Shown piece after piece: positions 8,172 to 17,095 of a stretch of DNA of 64,000 nucleotides. A program made the translations under genes and the position numbers. Each line of letters begins with the position of its first letter. The stretch's first letter is position 1. The DNA is from Candidatus Binatota bacterium (GTDB lineage: Bacteria; Desulfobacterota; Binatia; UBA1149): the NCBI GenBank assembly GCA_012960245.1, contig DUBO01000036.1:21686-85685 (forward strand), read 5' to 3'. The notes beneath the pieces are model-generated. The model made no database searches. It worked only from the letters and a program-made list of their open reading frames with translations, and was not told the DNA's origin.

Positions 8172-9226
8172 CCGACGAGATCCCAGGCGGGCTGGAAGAC
8201 AGCCTCCTGGCGCTGGAGCGTGACGCTTCGGGGCTCGTGGATAAGGCAGGTGATAAAGCGGAGCTCGAAACCGCTCGCGTTGCCCTGTTCGGCCGCCGCG
8301 GTTCAGTAACGGCCCTGGGTAAACAACTCGCCGGGCTTAGTGCCGATCAGAAGCGAGCAGCGGGTAAGCGCATCAACAGTCTTAGGTCTTCGTTGACGGA
8401 GCAACTGCAGAATCGCAGTGACTCGCTGGATGCGCAGGCCCAGGCCCGCGAACTCGAAGGACCCGCGCTTGACTACACTTTGCCCGCCTATGCTTCGGAG
8501 CCCGGGCATCCGCATCCTCTGGCGAGTTCGATGGAGGAAGTGCGTTCGATTCTGGAATCGATGGGTTTCGCCACAGCGGAGGGGCCCCAGGTCGAGGATG
8601 AGTACCATAATTTCGAAGCGCTGAATATTCCCGCTGATCATCCCGCCCGGGATATGCAGGATACTTTTTTTACCAAGGACGGCCACCTGCTGCGCACGCA
8701 TACGTCGCCGGTTCAGATTCGCATCATGGAAAAATCGTCCCCCCCCGTTGCTGTCATAGCGCCGGGCGCGGTTTATCGTCAGGACGATGACATTACCCAC
8801 TCGCCGATGTTTCACCAGGTCGAAGGCCTGCTCGTGGATAAGGGCGTACACTTTGGTCATCTGAAGGGCGTGCTCACCGAGTTCCTACGGGCGTTATTCG
8901 ACGAAGACCTTGGCGTGCGTTTCCGTCCGAGTTATTTTCCCTTCACCGAACCGAGTGCCGAGGTCGATATTTCCTGTGTCATCTGCTCGGGGAGTGGGGC
9001 AGTGGACAACAGTCGATGCCGAGTGTGTTCGGGTACTGCCTGGGTTGAAATTCTCGGCGCGGGAATGGTGCACCCGGCGGTGTTCGAAGCGGTCGGCTAC
9101 GACCCCGGAGTATTCAGTGGCTTTGCCTTCGGCGTGGGGATCGAGAGAGTAGCGATGCTTCGCTTCGGGATTGCGGACATCCGCCATTTTTACTCGCAGG
9201 ACCTTCGGTTTCTTCAACAGTTCTGA
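8168..9226 (+). CDS. pheS: Phenylalanine--tRNA ligase alpha subunit
   Basis: Catalytic subunit of the heterotetrameric PheRS. N-terminal coiled coil (residues 1-90), then motif 1 region (HPLASSMEEVRSILESMGF), motif 2 (HTSPVQIRIM, APGAVYRQDD, MFHQVEGLLVD) and motif 3 (GFAFGVGIERVAMLRFGI). It carries the CxxC...CxxC insert (CVICSG, CRVCSG) before LGAGMVHP that is common in many non-enterobacterial PheS. 352 residues with a GTG start overlapping the rplT stop. Confidence 0.97.
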   Translation: MTDEIPGGLEDSLLALERDASGLVDKAGDKAELETARVALFGRRGSVTALGKQLAGLSADQKRAAGKRINSLRSSLTEQLQNRSDSLDAQAQARELEGPALDYTLPAYASEPGHPHPLASSMEEVRSILESMGFATAEGPQVEDEYHNFEALNIPADHPARDMQDTFFTKDGHLLRTHTSPVQIRIMEKSSPPVAVIAPGAVYRQDDDITHSPMFHQVEGLLVDKGVHFGHLKGVLTEFLRALFDEDLGVRFRPSYFPFTEPSAEVDISCVICSGSGAVDNSRCRVCSGTAWVEILGAGMVHPAVFEAVGYDPGVFSGFAFGVGIERVAMLRFGIADIRHFYSQDLRFLQQF

Positions 9227-9235
9227 GGACCATAG

Positions 9236-11665
9236 ATGCTTATTCCCTATAGCTGGCTGGCCGAATACATTGGCAACCTGCCCGACGCTGCCCAACTTGC
9301 AGACAGCTTCACCATGGGCGGACTCGAGGTAGAAGGGCTTGCTGCACCGGCTCCCGGGCTGGCGGGACAGCTTGTTGTTGCGCGGATTGATTCTATCGAG
9401 CGGCATCCTGACGCCGACCGGCTCGTGGTCTGCCGGCTTGACGACGGAGACACTGGGCGTGAGGTCGTGTGCGGGGCCAGTAACATGCGGGCCGGTGACC
9501 TGGTGATACTGGCCCTGCCCGGTGCCCGCTTGCCGGGTGGCCTTAAGATTAAGAAATCCCGTATCAGGGGTAAGGAGTCTGCCGGCATGCTCTGCGCGGC
9601 AAACGAGCTTGGGCTCGCTGAGGCTGGCGACGGCATAATCGTGTTGGCTGCTGACACCGCCGTGGAAGGGGTGGTATCCCCGGGCGACGACGCTGCCGCG
9701 CTGCTCGGTCTCGATGACCCGGTGTTTGAGCTTTCGATTACCCCTAATCGCGGCGATTGCCTGAGCGTGAACGGTCTTGTTCGAGAGCTGGGCGTGCTCC
9801 TGGGAGTGCCTGTGGTGGGGCCGGGAACTAAGCTACGCCTACCTGAGGGATTCGACCCAACGGCCGATGTCCCTGTTGTCGTTGACCATGGCGATGCCTC
9901 TTTCTGTCCAGCCTACAGGGCCCTGCAGCTCGCCGACCTGACCGTTGGTCCTTCACCTGACTATATCAGGCAGCGCCTGGCCGCCTGCGGTTACAGGTCG
10001 GTCAACAACATTGTCGATATAACGAACTACGTGATGCTCGAATTGGGCCAGCCCATGCACGCTTTTGACCGAGATCTTCTCCATGGCTCAACAATCACTG
10101 TTGGAGAGATCACGACAGCCGAGGAGTTGGAAACACTCGATGGCAACACGAACCAGCTCGAAGCGGGTGACCTCGTAATTCGAGATGAGCGGGGAGTTGT
10201 AGCACTGGCGGGTGTCATGGGTGGGCAGCGCAGCGCGATCAGTGACGGCAGTACCCGGGTGCTGCTCGAGAGCGCATTGTTTGATCCCTCGCGCGTACGG
10301 CGCACCGCTCGACGCTTAGGCCTCGGGTCGGAATCGTCGTATCGCTTTGAACGCGGGGTCGATGCGGGGCAGGTCGAGGCCGCGCTCTTGCGGGCCGCCA
10401 GCCTGCTGGTCAAGCACGCAGGCGCCAGGGTAGAGGGAGGCATGGCAACTTCGGGCGAACTGCCGGCCGAGGGGCGCAGCATCGCTTTGAGCGTCGCTGG
10501 CGTCGCGAGCTTGCTGGGCCGAGACGTAGCCGCGGTTCGCTGTCGAGAAATCCTCAAGGCCATAGGGTGCACGGTCACGGGTAGGGGCGATAAACTCAAG
10601 GTCGATTCACCGGTCTATCGCAGCGACATAAGCCGAGACGTTGACCTCGTGGAGGAGATCGCACGGGTGGAGGGCTACGACCTCGTGCCGGCGTCCCTTC
10701 CTGTTATGGAGATGAACAGCCGGGGCTTCTCGACGCTGGCTGATTTTGAGGGCCGCTCGCGCACGGTGCTGCGCGCGATGGGGTTCACCGAATCGGTGGC
10801 GCTTGCGTTTGCCGGAAGTGAAGCGAACCAATCTTTCAGGGGCTTGTTTGGCCGTGAGGGTGCTGCGGTAGAGTTGTTGAACCCGCTGCGCGCGACCGAA
10901 ACCGAGCTGCGGCGGAGCCTGTTACCGGGCTTGCTCGACGGCTGGCTGGTCAACCATCGAAACGGTTTCGACAGGATAGATCTTTTTTCTATCGGCCGCT
11001 GTTTTCAGCTCCTAGATGGGCAGCCGGAGGAATTAGATATCGTCGCGGGAATGCTTTCGGGGCCCCGCCGTGCACGCGGTCCGGGGGATGCGGGACCGCC
11101 CACATTGTGGGATGCTAAGGCTGCGGTTGTGGCCCTGGCAGACCTGGTCGGCTGCGCGGATGAAATAAGCTGGACGGCTGTCGAGGACGCGGCGGGTGCG
11201 TTGCATCCGAGGGCCAGTGCCAGGGCTTGGATTGGGGACAAGGCGTTGGGCGTCATCACGTCTCTGCATCCCGAACAAAAACGCCGTCGTGAAATAACCT
11301 CCGAAATTTGGCTTTTTGAGATTGACAGCCGTGTGCTGGTTGAGTATCGTCCCAGTGCGACAGGGGTTCTTCCGCTGGCTCGGTTTCCATCGTCGGCTCG
11401 GGACCTTTCCCTGCTGGTGCCGATGGATTTGCTTGCGGGAGAAGTCGTTCGTGCGGCCGGAGAGCTGGGCGAGCCCCTGCTCAACGGAGTGAGTGTGTTT
11501 GATGACTACAGAGGCAAGGGCGTGAAAGAAGGCTACAAGGCTTTGGCGTTTTCCTTTGAGTATCGCTCACCCGATCGGACGCTCACCGATGAAGAGGTTG
11601 CCGCCCTTCACTCGCGCGTCGTAGAAATGCTCCTGGCGATGCCAGGTGTTGAACTCAGGGCATGA
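9236..11665 (+). CDS. pheT: Phenylalanine--tRNA ligase beta subunit
   Basis: 809 residues, normal for bacterial PheT. The N-terminal EMAP-type tRNA-binding domain is seen around residues 40-150 (IERHPDADRLVVCRLDDG, KKSRIRGKESAGMLCAANELG), then B3/B4 editing domain (ITPNRGDCLSV; VDITNYVMLELGQPMHAFD), B5, and the C-terminal ferredoxin-fold anticodon domain (LARFPSSARDLSLLVP, FDDYRGKGVKEGYKALAF). Ten bases after pheS. ihfA follows within 30 bases. Confidence 0.97.
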   Translation: MLIPYSWLAEYIGNLPDAAQLADSFTMGGLEVEGLAAPAPGLAGQLVVARIDSIERHPDADRLVVCRLDDGDTGREVVCGASNMRAGDLVILALPGARLPGGLKIKKSRIRGKESAGMLCAANELGLAEAGDGIIVLAADTAVEGVVSPGDDAAALLGLDDPVFELSITPNRGDCLSVNGLVRELGVLLGVPVVGPGTKLRLPEGFDPTADVPVVVDHGDASFCPAYRALQLADLTVGPSPDYIRQRLAACGYRSVNNIVDITNYVMLELGQPMHAFDRDLLHGSTITVGEITTAEELETLDGNTNQLEAGDLVIRDERGVVALAGVMGGQRSAISDGSTRVLLESALFDPSRVRRTARRLGLGSESSYRFERGVDAGQVEAALLRAASLLVKHAGARVEGGMATSGELPAEGRSIALSVAGVASLLGRDVAAVRCREILKAIGCTVTGRGDKLKVDSPVYRSDISRDVDLVEEIARVEGYDLVPASLPVMEMNSRGFSTLADFEGRSRTVLRAMGFTESVALAFAGSEANQSFRGLFGREGAAVELLNPLRATETELRRSLLPGLLDGWLVNHRNGFDRIDLFSIGRCFQLLDGQPEELDIVAGMLSGPRRARGPGDAGPPTLWDAKAAVVALADLVGCADEISWTAVEDAAGALHPRASARAWIGDKALGVITSLHPEQKRRREITSEIWLFEIDSRVLVEYRPSATGVLPLARFPSSARDLSLLVPMDLLAGEVVRAAGELGEPLLNGVSVFDDYRGKGVKEGYKALAFSFEYRSPDRTLTDEEVAALHSRVVEMLLAMPGVELRA

Positions 11666-11693
11666 ATATTTTCGAAAGGGAGACCGTGCGCAT

Positions 11694-11984
11694 ATGACCA
11701 TGACCAAGGCGGATATTATCGAACGCATTCATGAAAGGGTTGGGTTTTCAAAGAAAGAGGCATCCGAGGTTGTCGAGTCGGTGTTCGAGGTCATGAAGAA
11801 TAGGCTTGAAGACGGTGATACCGTCAAGCTTTCGGGCTTCGGCAAGTTTGTCATCAACGATAAAGTCCCGCGCAAGGGACGCAATCCGCAATCGGGCGAA
11901 GAGATCGTGATCACCGGACGCCGCGTGCTGAGTTTCAAGCCGAGCCAGGTTCTCAAGAAAACAATCAATTCGGCTTGGCGGTGA
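11694..11984 (+). CDS. ihfA: Integration host factor alpha subunit (HU/IHF family)
   Basis: DNA-bending nucleoid protein. 96 residues from the ATG at 11694: TKADIIERIHERVGFSKKEA, then GDTVKLSGFGKF, and the DNA-intercalating arm with RKGRNPQSGEEI. An upstream in-frame start inside pheT would add 16 non-conserved residues, so the ATG near the AAAGGGAG site is preferred. Its position after pheT and before a merR gene is the classic ihfA arrangement, which supports alpha rather than beta or HU. Confidence 0.9.
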   Translation: MTMTKADIIERIHERVGFSKKEASEVVESVFEVMKNRLEDGDTVKLSGFGKFVINDKVPRKGRNPQSGEEIVITGRRVLSFKPSQVLKKTINSAWR

Positions 11985-12002
11985 CCGTAGCGCGGGTGAC
12001 TG

Positions 12003-12377
12003 GTGTCGACCGTGATCGATGACCAACAACCGGCAGACGGGATTCCCTCGGACAAACTCTATTTTCGAATCGGCGAAGTCGCGCGCATCGTCGGAGTCAA
12101 ACCTTATGTTCTCCGCTATTGGGAGTCCGAGTTCTCAGGAGTCCGGCCAGGCAAGTCACGTTCCAACCAGAGGCTCTATCGACGCAAGGACGTAGAGAAG
12201 CTGCTCAAGATAAAGGACCTGTTGCACACGCGGCGCTACACGATGGAAGGTGCCCGGCAATACCTCAAGGTCCAGGAAGAACCCGGTGACGAAGAGTTAC
12301 TGTCCCCGAGGCAACTCAAACGCTTGAGACAGGTGCGCGAGACTCTTGTTGATCTGAAGAAGAAGCTCGAATCTTGA
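12003..12377 (+). CDS. MerR-family DNA-binding protein
   Basis: 124 residues with a GTG start. Winged-helix MerR domain at residues 20-90: FRIGEVARIVGVKPYVLRYWESEF, RLYRRKDVEKLLKIKDLLH and YTMEGARQYLK. The C-terminus is a short charged coiled coil (RQLKRLRQVRETLVDLKKKLES) for dimerisation; there is no effector-binding domain or metal cysteines. Location after ihfA is widely conserved. A paralogue lies at 49719. The 3' end overlaps a convergent gene by 62 bases. Confidence 0.92.
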   Translation: MSTVIDDQQPADGIPSDKLYFRIGEVARIVGVKPYVLRYWESEFSGVRPGKSRSNQRLYRRKDVEKLLKIKDLLHTRRYTMEGARQYLKVQEEPGDEELLSPRQLKRLRQVRETLVDLKKKLES

Positions 12378-12708
12378 TCGCTGGTTTTTTCGGGGCCTGT
12401 TTTACCAACAGCAGCTGTTCTCGTAACCAGGCGTAGCCGAATCCCAGCTGATCACAGACATTCACGAACGAGAACGGCGAATCCGTGTCGGTGGACATGA
12501 TCCAGAACTCGGCCTGTCGCTGCAGTATGTGGGGGTTTGCGCGGTCGTGCTGGGGGGCTGCAAGATAGCAGCGTACCCCGTCCATCAATACCGCTTCGAG
12601 CAGGGGAATCTCGGTGGCGGCGAATGAACGGGCCGCCGAACCGGGGTCTACGTCGCCGCAATGTCCCTCCAGGTTTTCGTTTATCGTCCCAGGTTTCTGT
12701 GTAGGCAT
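12316..12708 (-). CDS. Small conserved protein of unknown function
   Basis: 130 residues. The central part (ILQRQAEFWIMSTDTDSPFSFVNVCDQLGFG, then LREQLL) resembles small proteins common in deltaproteobacteria with an (A/E)xxWxxSDDxxxPFSFxNVCxxLGL pattern, so I judge it real although not tied to a known family. The N-terminus (ATEIPLLEAVLMDGVRCYLA) is also typical of these. No signal peptide or membrane helix. The poorly conserved C-terminal 20 residues overlap the end of the convergent merR. Function unknown; a regulatory or metabolic-switch role is speculation. Confidence 0.7.
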   Translation of the reverse strand: MPTQKPGTINENLEGHCGDVDPGSAARSFAATEIPLLEAVLMDGVRCYLAAPQHDRANPHILQRQAEFWIMSTDTDSPFSFVNVCDQLGFGYAWLREQLLLVKQAPKKPAIKIRASSSDQQESRAPVSSV

Positions 12709-12806
12709 GCGGTGTCAGCAGCAACGGCCGTGCCAGTCTTGAAACCCGCAGCGGGGGCCTCGTCGAGGCCCTGAGGCAGGCCCCGGGCGGCGGAATTTTG
12801 TTGATA

Positions 12807-12838
12807 AGCAGGCTGAATATTGCCACTCCCAGCCTGCT
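12807..12838. repeat. Perfect 9-bp inverted repeat upstream of amt
   Basis: AGCAGGCTG and CAGCCTGCT separated by 14 bases, about 100 bases before the amt start. It could be an operator or an RNA hairpin in the leader. No sigma-54 type GG/GC element was seen here. Confidence 0.5.
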
Positions 12839-12936
12839 GCCGCCGCGCATGCCTTGCCTTGTGCTGTAATCCGGGCAAGAAAACAGGCCATGTTGTGTCA
12901 GCGTTGCATCAAGGCGACGCAAAAAAGGGGTGGCCT

Positions 12937-14217
12937 GTGTTGAAAATTATACTCTCTCTGTTCGTGGTCCTGCTGCTCCCGGAAACGGCGAGGGCTGAAA
13001 TCAATTCCGGCGACACGGCGTGGATGCTCACGTCGTCGGCCCTTGTGCTGCTCATGACCCCCGGCCTCGCACTTTTTTACGGCGGCATGGTTCGATCGAA
13101 GAACGTGCTCTCTACCCTCATGCATAGTTTTTTTGCGATGGGTATTATGAGTATCCAGTGGGTAGTCATCGGTTACTCACTGTCGTTTGCCGAGGGCAAT
13201 TCTTTCATCGGCGGTCTCGACTACGTGTTGCTCAACGGCGTTGATTCCAGCCCCGGGCCCTACGCCGACAATATCCCCCACAACGTTTTTATGATTTTCC
13301 AGATGATGTTTGCCATCATCACCCCCGCTCTTATCTCGGGTGCGTTCGCGGAGCGCATCAAGTTCAGTGGCTACGTTTTGTTCTCTCTTCTGTGGGCCAC
13401 CCTGGTCTACGATCCTGTTTGCCATTGGGTCTGGGGTAGCGGTGGTTGGCTGGGCGGCCTCGGCGCGCTGGATTTTGCTGGTGGTACGGTGGTGCACATA
13501 AACTCGGGAGTGGCCGCGCTGGCCGTCGTGCTGGTGCTCGGACGCCGGGTGGGCTACCCGCAACAGGCGATGAAACCCCACAACCTCGGGTTGACGGTGC
13601 TTGGCGCCGGCATGCTCTGGTTTGGCTGGTTTGGTTTTAACGGGGGCAGCGCCCTTGCCGCCGACGGCTCAGCCGCCAACGCTTTCGTGGTAACCCATAT
13701 CGCGGCCGCTGTTGCCGCGGTCACCTGGGCGCTGATCGAATCGATGCAGAAGGGCAAAGCCAGTGCGCTTGGTGTCGCCTCCGGCGCAGTGGCTGGCCTG
13801 GTTGCCATAACTCCAGCCTGCGGTTTCGTTGGCGTCGGCGGCGCGATTCTCATCGGTGTTGGGGCGGGCGGCCTCTGCTACGCCGCCATCATGGCGAAGT
13901 CTCGTTTTGGATACGACGATTCGCTCGACGTTCTCGGTGTTCACGGAATTGGCGGTGCCTGGGGTGCCCTGGCCACCGGCGTTTTTGCCGTGGCCGCGAT
14001 AGGCGGGACAGCGGGCCTGCTGGAGAGCGGAAATCTCGGGCAGCTGGGCATACAGGCCACCAGCGTACTGGCCACGGCTGTGTACTCTTTCGTTGTTACT
14101 TTTCTCATAGCTCGTTTTGTTGATGCGACGGTGGGCTTGAGAGTGAATGAAGAACAGGAAATGACCGGCCTGGATCTGAGCGAACACGGGGAAGTCGGCT
14201 ACCACTTTTCGGATTGA
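12937..14217 (+). CDS. amt: Ammonium transporter (Amt/MEP/Rh family)
   Basis: Inner-membrane ammonium channel. From the GTG at 12937, preceded by AAAAAAGGGG, it has a cleavable signal peptide ([18 protein letters not shown]) and 11 helices over 426 residues. Conserved features: [19 protein letters not shown], twin pore histidines in [10 protein letters not shown] and [11 protein letters not shown], and [21 protein letters not shown]. Reading further upstream adds 39 residues with no family similarity. No glnB/glnK gene is adjacent, which is unusual for amt, so nitrogen control must be supplied from elsewhere. Confidence 0.95.
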   Translation: MLKIILSLFVVLLLPETARAEINSGDTAWMLTSSALVLLMTPGLALFYGGMVRSKNVLSTLMHSFFAMGIMSIQWVVIGYSLSFAEGNSFIGGLDYVLLNGVDSSPGPYADNIPHNVFMIFQMMFAIITPALISGAFAERIKFSGYVLFSLLWATLVYDPVCHWVWGSGGWLGGLGALDFAGGTVVHINSGVAALAVVLVLGRRVGYPQQAMKPHNLGLTVLGAGMLWFGWFGFNGGSALAADGSAANAFVVTHIAAAVAAVTWALIESMQKGKASALGVASGAVAGLVAITPACGFVGVGGAILIGVGAGGLCYAAIMAKSRFGYDDSLDVLGVHGIGGAWGALATGVFAVAAIGGTAGLLESGNLGQLGIQATSVLATAVYSFVVTFLIARFVDATVGLRVNEEQEMTGLDLSEHGEVGYHFSD

Positions 14218-14244
14218 TCATGGGTTGGCCTGCCCACGGGCTGG

Positions 14245-14273
14245 TTGCCTTGCTGACCGGGCGTGGGTATCTT
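14245..14273 (+). promoter_or_regulatory. Likely promoter of tRNA-Pro
   Basis: TTGCCT, 17-base spacer, TATCTT; each hexamer matches the sigma-70 consensus at four of six positions. It ends 12 bases before the tRNA 5' end. Confidence 0.4.
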
Positions 14274-14285
14274 TGCCGTTGTTGA

Positions 14286-14362
14286 CGGGGCGTGGCGCAG
14301 CCTGGTAGCGCACTCGCTTGGGGTGTGAGAGGTCGCTGGTTCAAATCCAGTCGCCCCGACCA
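14286..14362 (+). tRNA. tRNA-Pro (anticodon GGG), CCA encoded
   Basis: Acceptor CGGGGCG pairs with CGCCCCG; anticodon stem CTCGC/GTGAG (with one G-T pair) around loop TTGGGGT; T-arm GCTGG TTCAAAT CCAGT. The GGG anticodon reads CCC/CCU. The discriminator is A and CCA is encoded. Confidence 0.95.
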
Positions 14363-14436
14363 TTGTCAGCCGGGGGTGCGATGGTCACCCCCGGTCTGGC
14401 AACCGGTGTATCGGAGCAAAACCCTGACGGGCGGTC

Positions 14437-15183
14437 ATGATACTTGTCTGCAATGACGACGGCGTGCACGCGCCCGGCCTGGCTGCTCTGGCCGCTGCAC
14501 TCGCTCCGCTCGACCGTGTCTTCGTGGTCGCTCCGGATCGAGAACAATCTGCGGCTGGCCACGCGATCACTCTTTCGCGCCCGCTAAGAGCCGAGCTGCT
14601 ACGGGAAGGGTGGATGGCCGTGGACGGTACGCCTACCGATTGCGTCAACCTTGCGGTGAACGGGTTGCTCGACGAGCGTCCGTGGTTGGTTGTATCGGGC
14701 ATAAACCGCGGCGCGAATCTTGGCGACGACATAACTTATTCGGGTACAGTTTCGGCTGCGATGGAGGCCGTGCTCCTGGGAATTCCAGCTATTGCTGTTT
14801 CCCAGGCGGGGAAATCGAACTTTGATTACGGCGCGGCAGCCTGCTTTACCGCAAATCTCTGCCGGGTGGTCAAGCATTCAGGCCTGCCGGATGATACACT
14901 GCTGAATGTGAACGTGCCTGAGAATCGCAAGCGTGAGGGCTTCGTTGTGACGCGGCAGGGCCGCCGCCGCTACGGTGACGCCATTGTTGAGAAGACGGAT
15001 CCGCGTGGCCGAAAGTACTACTGGATCGGCGGCGACGACCTGGGGTTCGATGACGAACCCGGTACAGATCTCGCCGCGGTACATGCCGGGCTGGTTTCGG
15101 TGACACCCTTGCATCTCGACCTTACCAATCACGGCTCGCTCGGTTTTCTCGACGACATCCAGAAGACCTGGGCACCGGACTGA
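14437..15183 (+). CDS. surE: 5'/3'-nucleotidase SurE
   Basis: Metal-dependent nucleoside monophosphatase acting in the cytoplasm. 248 residues. Metal-binding start ILVCNDDGVHAPGL, then VVAPDREQSAAGHAITL and SGINRGANLGDDITYSGTVSAAMEA, all diagnostic. C-terminal region VTPLHLDLTNH is typical. As in many proteobacteria it is near an NlpD-like lipoprotein gene (at 15702); pcm and rpoS are not between or beside them. Confidence 0.96.
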   Translation: MILVCNDDGVHAPGLAALAAALAPLDRVFVVAPDREQSAAGHAITLSRPLRAELLREGWMAVDGTPTDCVNLAVNGLLDERPWLVVSGINRGANLGDDITYSGTVSAAMEAVLLGIPAIAVSQAGKSNFDYGAAACFTANLCRVVKHSGLPDDTLLNVNVPENRKREGFVVTRQGRRRYGDAIVEKTDPRGRKYYWIGGDDLGFDDEPGTDLAAVHAGLVSVTPLHLDLTNHGSLGFLDDIQKTWAPD

Positions 15184-15219
15184 TCGCAGCGACATCTCGC
15201 CAAAACGTTCCACCTGCAA

Positions 15220-15705
15220 ATGCTTACCCAGCTCGCACTACTGGTTGCCATCACTTTTGTTCCCGCCCTGGAGCTGCGTGCGTCTATCCCTTATGGCTAC
15301 CTCGAATCATCGATGCCCTTCGGTCTCGCGGTAGCTGTCTGCTTGCTTGCCAACGTGGCACTGGCGCCGGTAGTTTGGATTTTTCTGGATCGTGCGGTTC
15401 ACCTGCTGCTGCGCTTTGACTGGATACGCGTGATCTACGAAAAAATGGTCGTCCGTACCCAGCGCAACGTGGAGCCTTGGGTCAACAAGTGGGGGGTGCT
15501 CGGGCTCGGCCTGTTCATCGGCATACCGTTGCCGGGGTCGGGAGTTTACTCGGGTGCGTTGGGCGCCTACCTGCTGGGGTTTCGATTCAGGGACTTCATG
15601 GCGGCTTCTGTAATAGGAGTGCTGATGGCCGGAGGCATTGTCAGCCTGGTCATGGTGTCGGGTAGCAGTGCTTTTGACCTGCTCCTGGCAAGGGGTGCGC
15701 GGTGA
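15220..15705 (+). CDS. Small multidrug-export-like membrane protein (COG2426 family)
   Basis: 161 residues, about four membrane segments. The family pattern FVPALELRASIPYG near the N-terminus and GLFIGIPLPGSGVYSGALGAYLLGF in the middle are recognisable. Members are annotated as putative small multidrug export proteins, but the substrate is not established. It ends inside the start of the next gene (4-base overlap), so they are probably cotranslated. Confidence 0.8.
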   Translation: MLTQLALLVAITFVPALELRASIPYGYLESSMPFGLAVAVCLLANVALAPVVWIFLDRAVHLLLRFDWIRVIYEKMVVRTQRNVEPWVNKWGVLGLGLFIGIPLPGSGVYSGALGAYLLGFRFRDFMAASVIGVLMAGGIVSLVMVSGSSAFDLLLARGAR

Positions 15706-16523
15706 ACAAGGCAAGAGTGCTGGCTCCCGTCGTCGCGACGCTCGTCGCTTCGTTGGCCATTGGGTGTTCGACCGGTGTTATTCACACGGTGCGAACCGGC
15801 GAGAACCTGTACCGCATCGGCAAGGCCTACGGGGTTCCGTACCTTCAGTTGGGTAAGGTTAATGGGCTGGACAAGCCTTTTACTCTGCAGCCGGGAGACA
15901 GGATTTTTGTGCCCGAGGCCTCTCGGGTTCTACCGGTCGGGGTTATCACGCCGCGTTCTATTCGCAGTTCTCCGCCAAGGACCGTGAGCCCGCGACCGGC
16001 GCGAAAAACGCCGGTCGCTCGAACGACAGTCAAGAAAAGTGGAGGAGCCCAGGCTGCCGCCAGGATTAAAGAACCGGCCCCGGCTGAAACGGCAGCTGTC
16101 AAGAAACCCTCGACTGCTTCGGGACTGTTCGGCTGGCCGACGGAAGGCAAACTGACTTCGAGTTTCGGACCCCGGGGGGCATCTCATCATGATGGGATCG
16201 ATATTGCCGGTGAAGCTGGCAGCGCCGTGATTGCGGCGCGAGCCGGCAAGGTCATATTCAGCGACCAGCTGCCAGGCTACGGTTGGATGATAATACTGGA
16301 ACACGACAGGGGCTTCAGTACGCTCTACGCTCACAACAGTAGCAACCGGGTAGCAGTGCGCGACCAGGTATCCCGAGGGCAGCGCATTGCCGACCTCGGT
16401 TCATCGGGCCGTACGGCCAAGCCGCACCTTCACTTTGAAATCCGTCGGCGAAATGTGGTACGGGACCCCATGTACTACCTTTCAGAATCCGGGCAGCAAA
16501 GATTAGCCGGTCGCAGTAACTGA
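15702..16523 (+). CDS. LysM/M23 peptidase-domain lipoprotein, NlpD-like
   Basis: Envelope lipoprotein that probably activates an amidase or cleaves peptidoglycan. GTG start; lipoprotein signal with Cys in SLAIGCS; LysM at residues 28-70 (HTVRTGENLYRIGKAYGV, LQPGDRIFVP); a Pro/Arg/Lys-rich linker; LytM/M23 domain from about 145 (FGWPTEGKLTSSFG). Zinc ligands appear present: HHDGIDIA for the first His and Asp, YAH, and PHLHFE. With these intact it could be an active endopeptidase, unlike E. coli NlpD, whose site is degenerate. Follows surE and an exporter gene; apt begins right after. Confidence 0.9.
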   Translation: MNKARVLAPVVATLVASLAIGCSTGVIHTVRTGENLYRIGKAYGVPYLQLGKVNGLDKPFTLQPGDRIFVPEASRVLPVGVITPRSIRSSPPRTVSPRPARKTPVARTTVKKSGGAQAAARIKEPAPAETAAVKKPSTASGLFGWPTEGKLTSSFGPRGASHHDGIDIAGEAGSAVIAARAGKVIFSDQLPGYGWMIILEHDRGFSTLYAHNSSNRVAVRDQVSRGQRIADLGSSGRTAKPHLHFEIRRRNVVRDPMYYLSESGQQRLAGRSN

Positions 16524-16524
16524 A

Positions 16525-17040
16525 GTGGATCTCCGGGAACTCGTCCGCACGATACACGACTTTCCCAAACCTGGTATAGCGTACCGGGACATCACCCCGC
16601 TGCTTTCTGACGCGGCCGCTCTTCGCGCCGTGGTCGATAGCATCGCCGATCGCTTTCGCGGCGAGGTAGACACGGTCGTGGGTATCGAATCGAGGGGCTT
16701 TATCATCGGCGCGCCGGTGGCCTACGCCCTTGGGACGGGCCTGACCCTGGTTCGAAAGGCTGGCAAGTTGCCGTCGAAGATCGTGTCCGAGGACTACGAA
16801 CTTGAGTACGGCAGCGATTCTCTGGAGATCCACAGCGATGCCCTGGCCACGGGGGTACGCACGCTCCTGGTCGACGATCTCCTTGCTACCGGGGGCACTG
16901 CCGCGGCGACTGGGAAGCTGGTAGAAGGACTCGGCGCAAAGGTGATCGCATGCGCCTTCGTCATAGAGCTCGAGGCGCTGGGGGGGCGCGCGCGGCTTGC
17001 CCCTCACTCCACTTTTTCCCTTATCCAGTACAGCGATTGA
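16525..17040 (+). CDS. apt: Adenine phosphoribosyltransferase
   Basis: Purine salvage: adenine + PRPP to AMP + PPi. 171 residues, GTG start two bases after the preceding stop. Diagnostic segments: IHDFPKPGIAYRDITPLL, GIESRGFIIGAPVA, LVRKAGKLP and the PRPP loop VDDLLATGGTAAA. Ends FSLIQYSD; the family usually has a slightly longer C-terminal helix. Confidence 0.95.
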   Translation: MDLRELVRTIHDFPKPGIAYRDITPLLSDAAALRAVVDSIADRFRGEVDTVVGIESRGFIIGAPVAYALGTGLTLVRKAGKLPSKIVSEDYELEYGSDSLEIHSDALATGVRTLLVDDLLATGGTAAATGKLVEGLGAKVIACAFVIELEALGGRARLAPHSTFSLIQYSD

Positions 17041-17095
17041 TGGCGCTTGCGTTGATACACATTACAAAGCGCGATATGGCTGCGTTCAAGTAGTC

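Noticed and set aside
12755..12771. GGGCCTC/GAGGCCC hairpin upstream of amt
   Set aside because: Short loop and GC-rich; could easily arise by chance in this composition and no T-run follows, so not listed as a feature.
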